Shown in pieces: positions 63,126 through 64,000 of a DNA stretch of 64,000 nucleotides. Positions within the stretch are counted from its first letter, which is position 1. Every line of letters begins with the position of its first letter. This DNA comes from Acanthopleura granulata (taxonomy: Eukaryota > Mollusca > Polyplacophora > Chitonida > Chitonidae): positions 13,107,357 through 13,171,356 of the forward strand of contig JABBOT010000010.1 of the NCBI GenBank assembly GCA_016165875.1. The letters run 5' to 3'. A program made the translations under genes and the position numbers. The notes under the pieces are model-generated. The model worked only from the letters and a program-made list of their open reading frames with translations. It did no database searches and was not told the origin of the DNA.

Positions 63126-64000
63126 CTTTCAATTCTTAATATTTTTTGAAGATATTTTTTTTATTAAACTGTAATTCCTTTAATTTAATCGAACTGTTTT
63201 TATTTTAAATATTCATTTTCTACTTCATCTTACCTGAAAAAAAACAACATCTTTTTTTTAATTCAACTTCCTCAGGTTTACATCAACTTTTTGCCCTCTT
63301 CATGTCCTGCATTCATGTTACATTTTAAAACCACCATAAAAATGGCTATGTTGACCTAAAAGAAGAAAAAAACCAGCAGTAGAAATGAAGGCCTACTTTA
63401 CTTTGCTGCAACCATGAACACTTGAAGTAATCCTTTTTACATGCCATTCAAACAGTAATTTTAAACAAATTTAGTGTTTTGCTTTTTTCCCCCCAGGTAC
63501 ATAAAATCTACTTCAAATTTTCTTCTCACTGAAAATCCTTACCACTCTGTGTTTTGTCAATTTTATAATATTGTAAATGCGACAATGCTGACTTTCCAGC
63601 AGGAGAAACAGGAGGACTACAAGCAGCCCCATTTGTGATGTCACTTCCACATAACTTAACTTTGTTTTAACCATTGTCATTTTTTGACCCAGTGATTTTT
63701 ACAATGCATGCTACCATGCATCCTCATGAATAGAAGGTAAGACATGACCTCAGTTCGACATATAATGACCCAGTTTGTTGTTAGAGAAAAAGTAGCATGT
63801 CTATGATTGGTGTAGCTGGGTAACGGAAATTGGGCCATGTGTAATGCTACAATGACAACAACCATTCAGCCGAATAAAGCTAACAATTGTTCTGAAAGGT
63901 TAGTTCCACGCATTGAATTTCCCATGATTAATTAAAAAAAAAGGAATATGTTCGTCACAAAATTTGAATTTTCAAGGAGTGTCCAAAAATGTCCTCAGAG

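Larger units (their letters stand above)
61901..64000. other. No gene recognised
   Basis: AT-rich end of the window. It holds diverged repeats at 62,600-62,960 and a SINE fragment at 63,010-63,125. No exon with convincing borders was seen. Confidence 0.45.

Overview
The window is eukaryotic: short exons with GT-AG borders, long AT-rich introns, several minisatellites, fold-back elements and tRNA-derived SINEs. The SINE 3' part (a conserved block ending in a motif like 'AAATATTCTTGAGTACGG' and an (AATA)n tail) is the type I associate with molluscs and other lophotrochozoans. A mollusc is my best guess; no species can be named from this.

The one gene I can name is on the minus strand. Six exons between 28,733 and 14,849 encode the C-terminal half of a beta-1,3-N-acetylgalactosaminyltransferase 2 (B3GALNT2-like) enzyme. 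Splice phases agree across five of them. One exon of length 3n+1 between 28,623 and 24,983, and the N-terminal half of the protein, were not located. A possible signal-anchor exon is at 30,384-30,454. The penultimate intron (15,912-20,037) holds two possible nested transcription units: a TATA-preceded minus-strand first exon (16,262-16,522), and a plus-strand promoter-like block at 17,480-17,672 with a terminal exon at 18,195-18,429. Between them lie decayed coding-like fragments. A further orphan first exon is at 39,834-40,028 (minus).

Region by region. 1-14.8 kb: no recognisable gene; a 65-bp minisatellite, a fold-back MITE, a 22-bp tandem repeat and SINE pieces. 14.8-30.5 kb: the B3GALNT2-like gene, its intronic repeats and nested units. 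31.2-32.5 kb: a long 31-bp minisatellite. 33-44 kb: mostly anonymous, with one SINE, a 51-bp tandem repeat and the orphan exon. 44.4-61.9 kb: a three-copy duplicon, copies A and B direct and copy C inverted and abutting B, so B and C form a large imperfect palindrome. 62-64 kb: anonymous repeats.

The most unusual structures sit inside the B3GALNT2-like gene. A 50-bp minisatellite is built in exact register from the 3' end of a coding exon plus its own 5' splice site, so the intron carries many decoy donors. A diverged satellite in the preceding intron carries RFX X-box palindromes. A (TA)n(TG)n microsatellite starts at a splice donor, and a G-quadruplex motif in the sense strand lies just before the exon with the catalytic DDD motif. 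I found no complete previously undescribed gene system.
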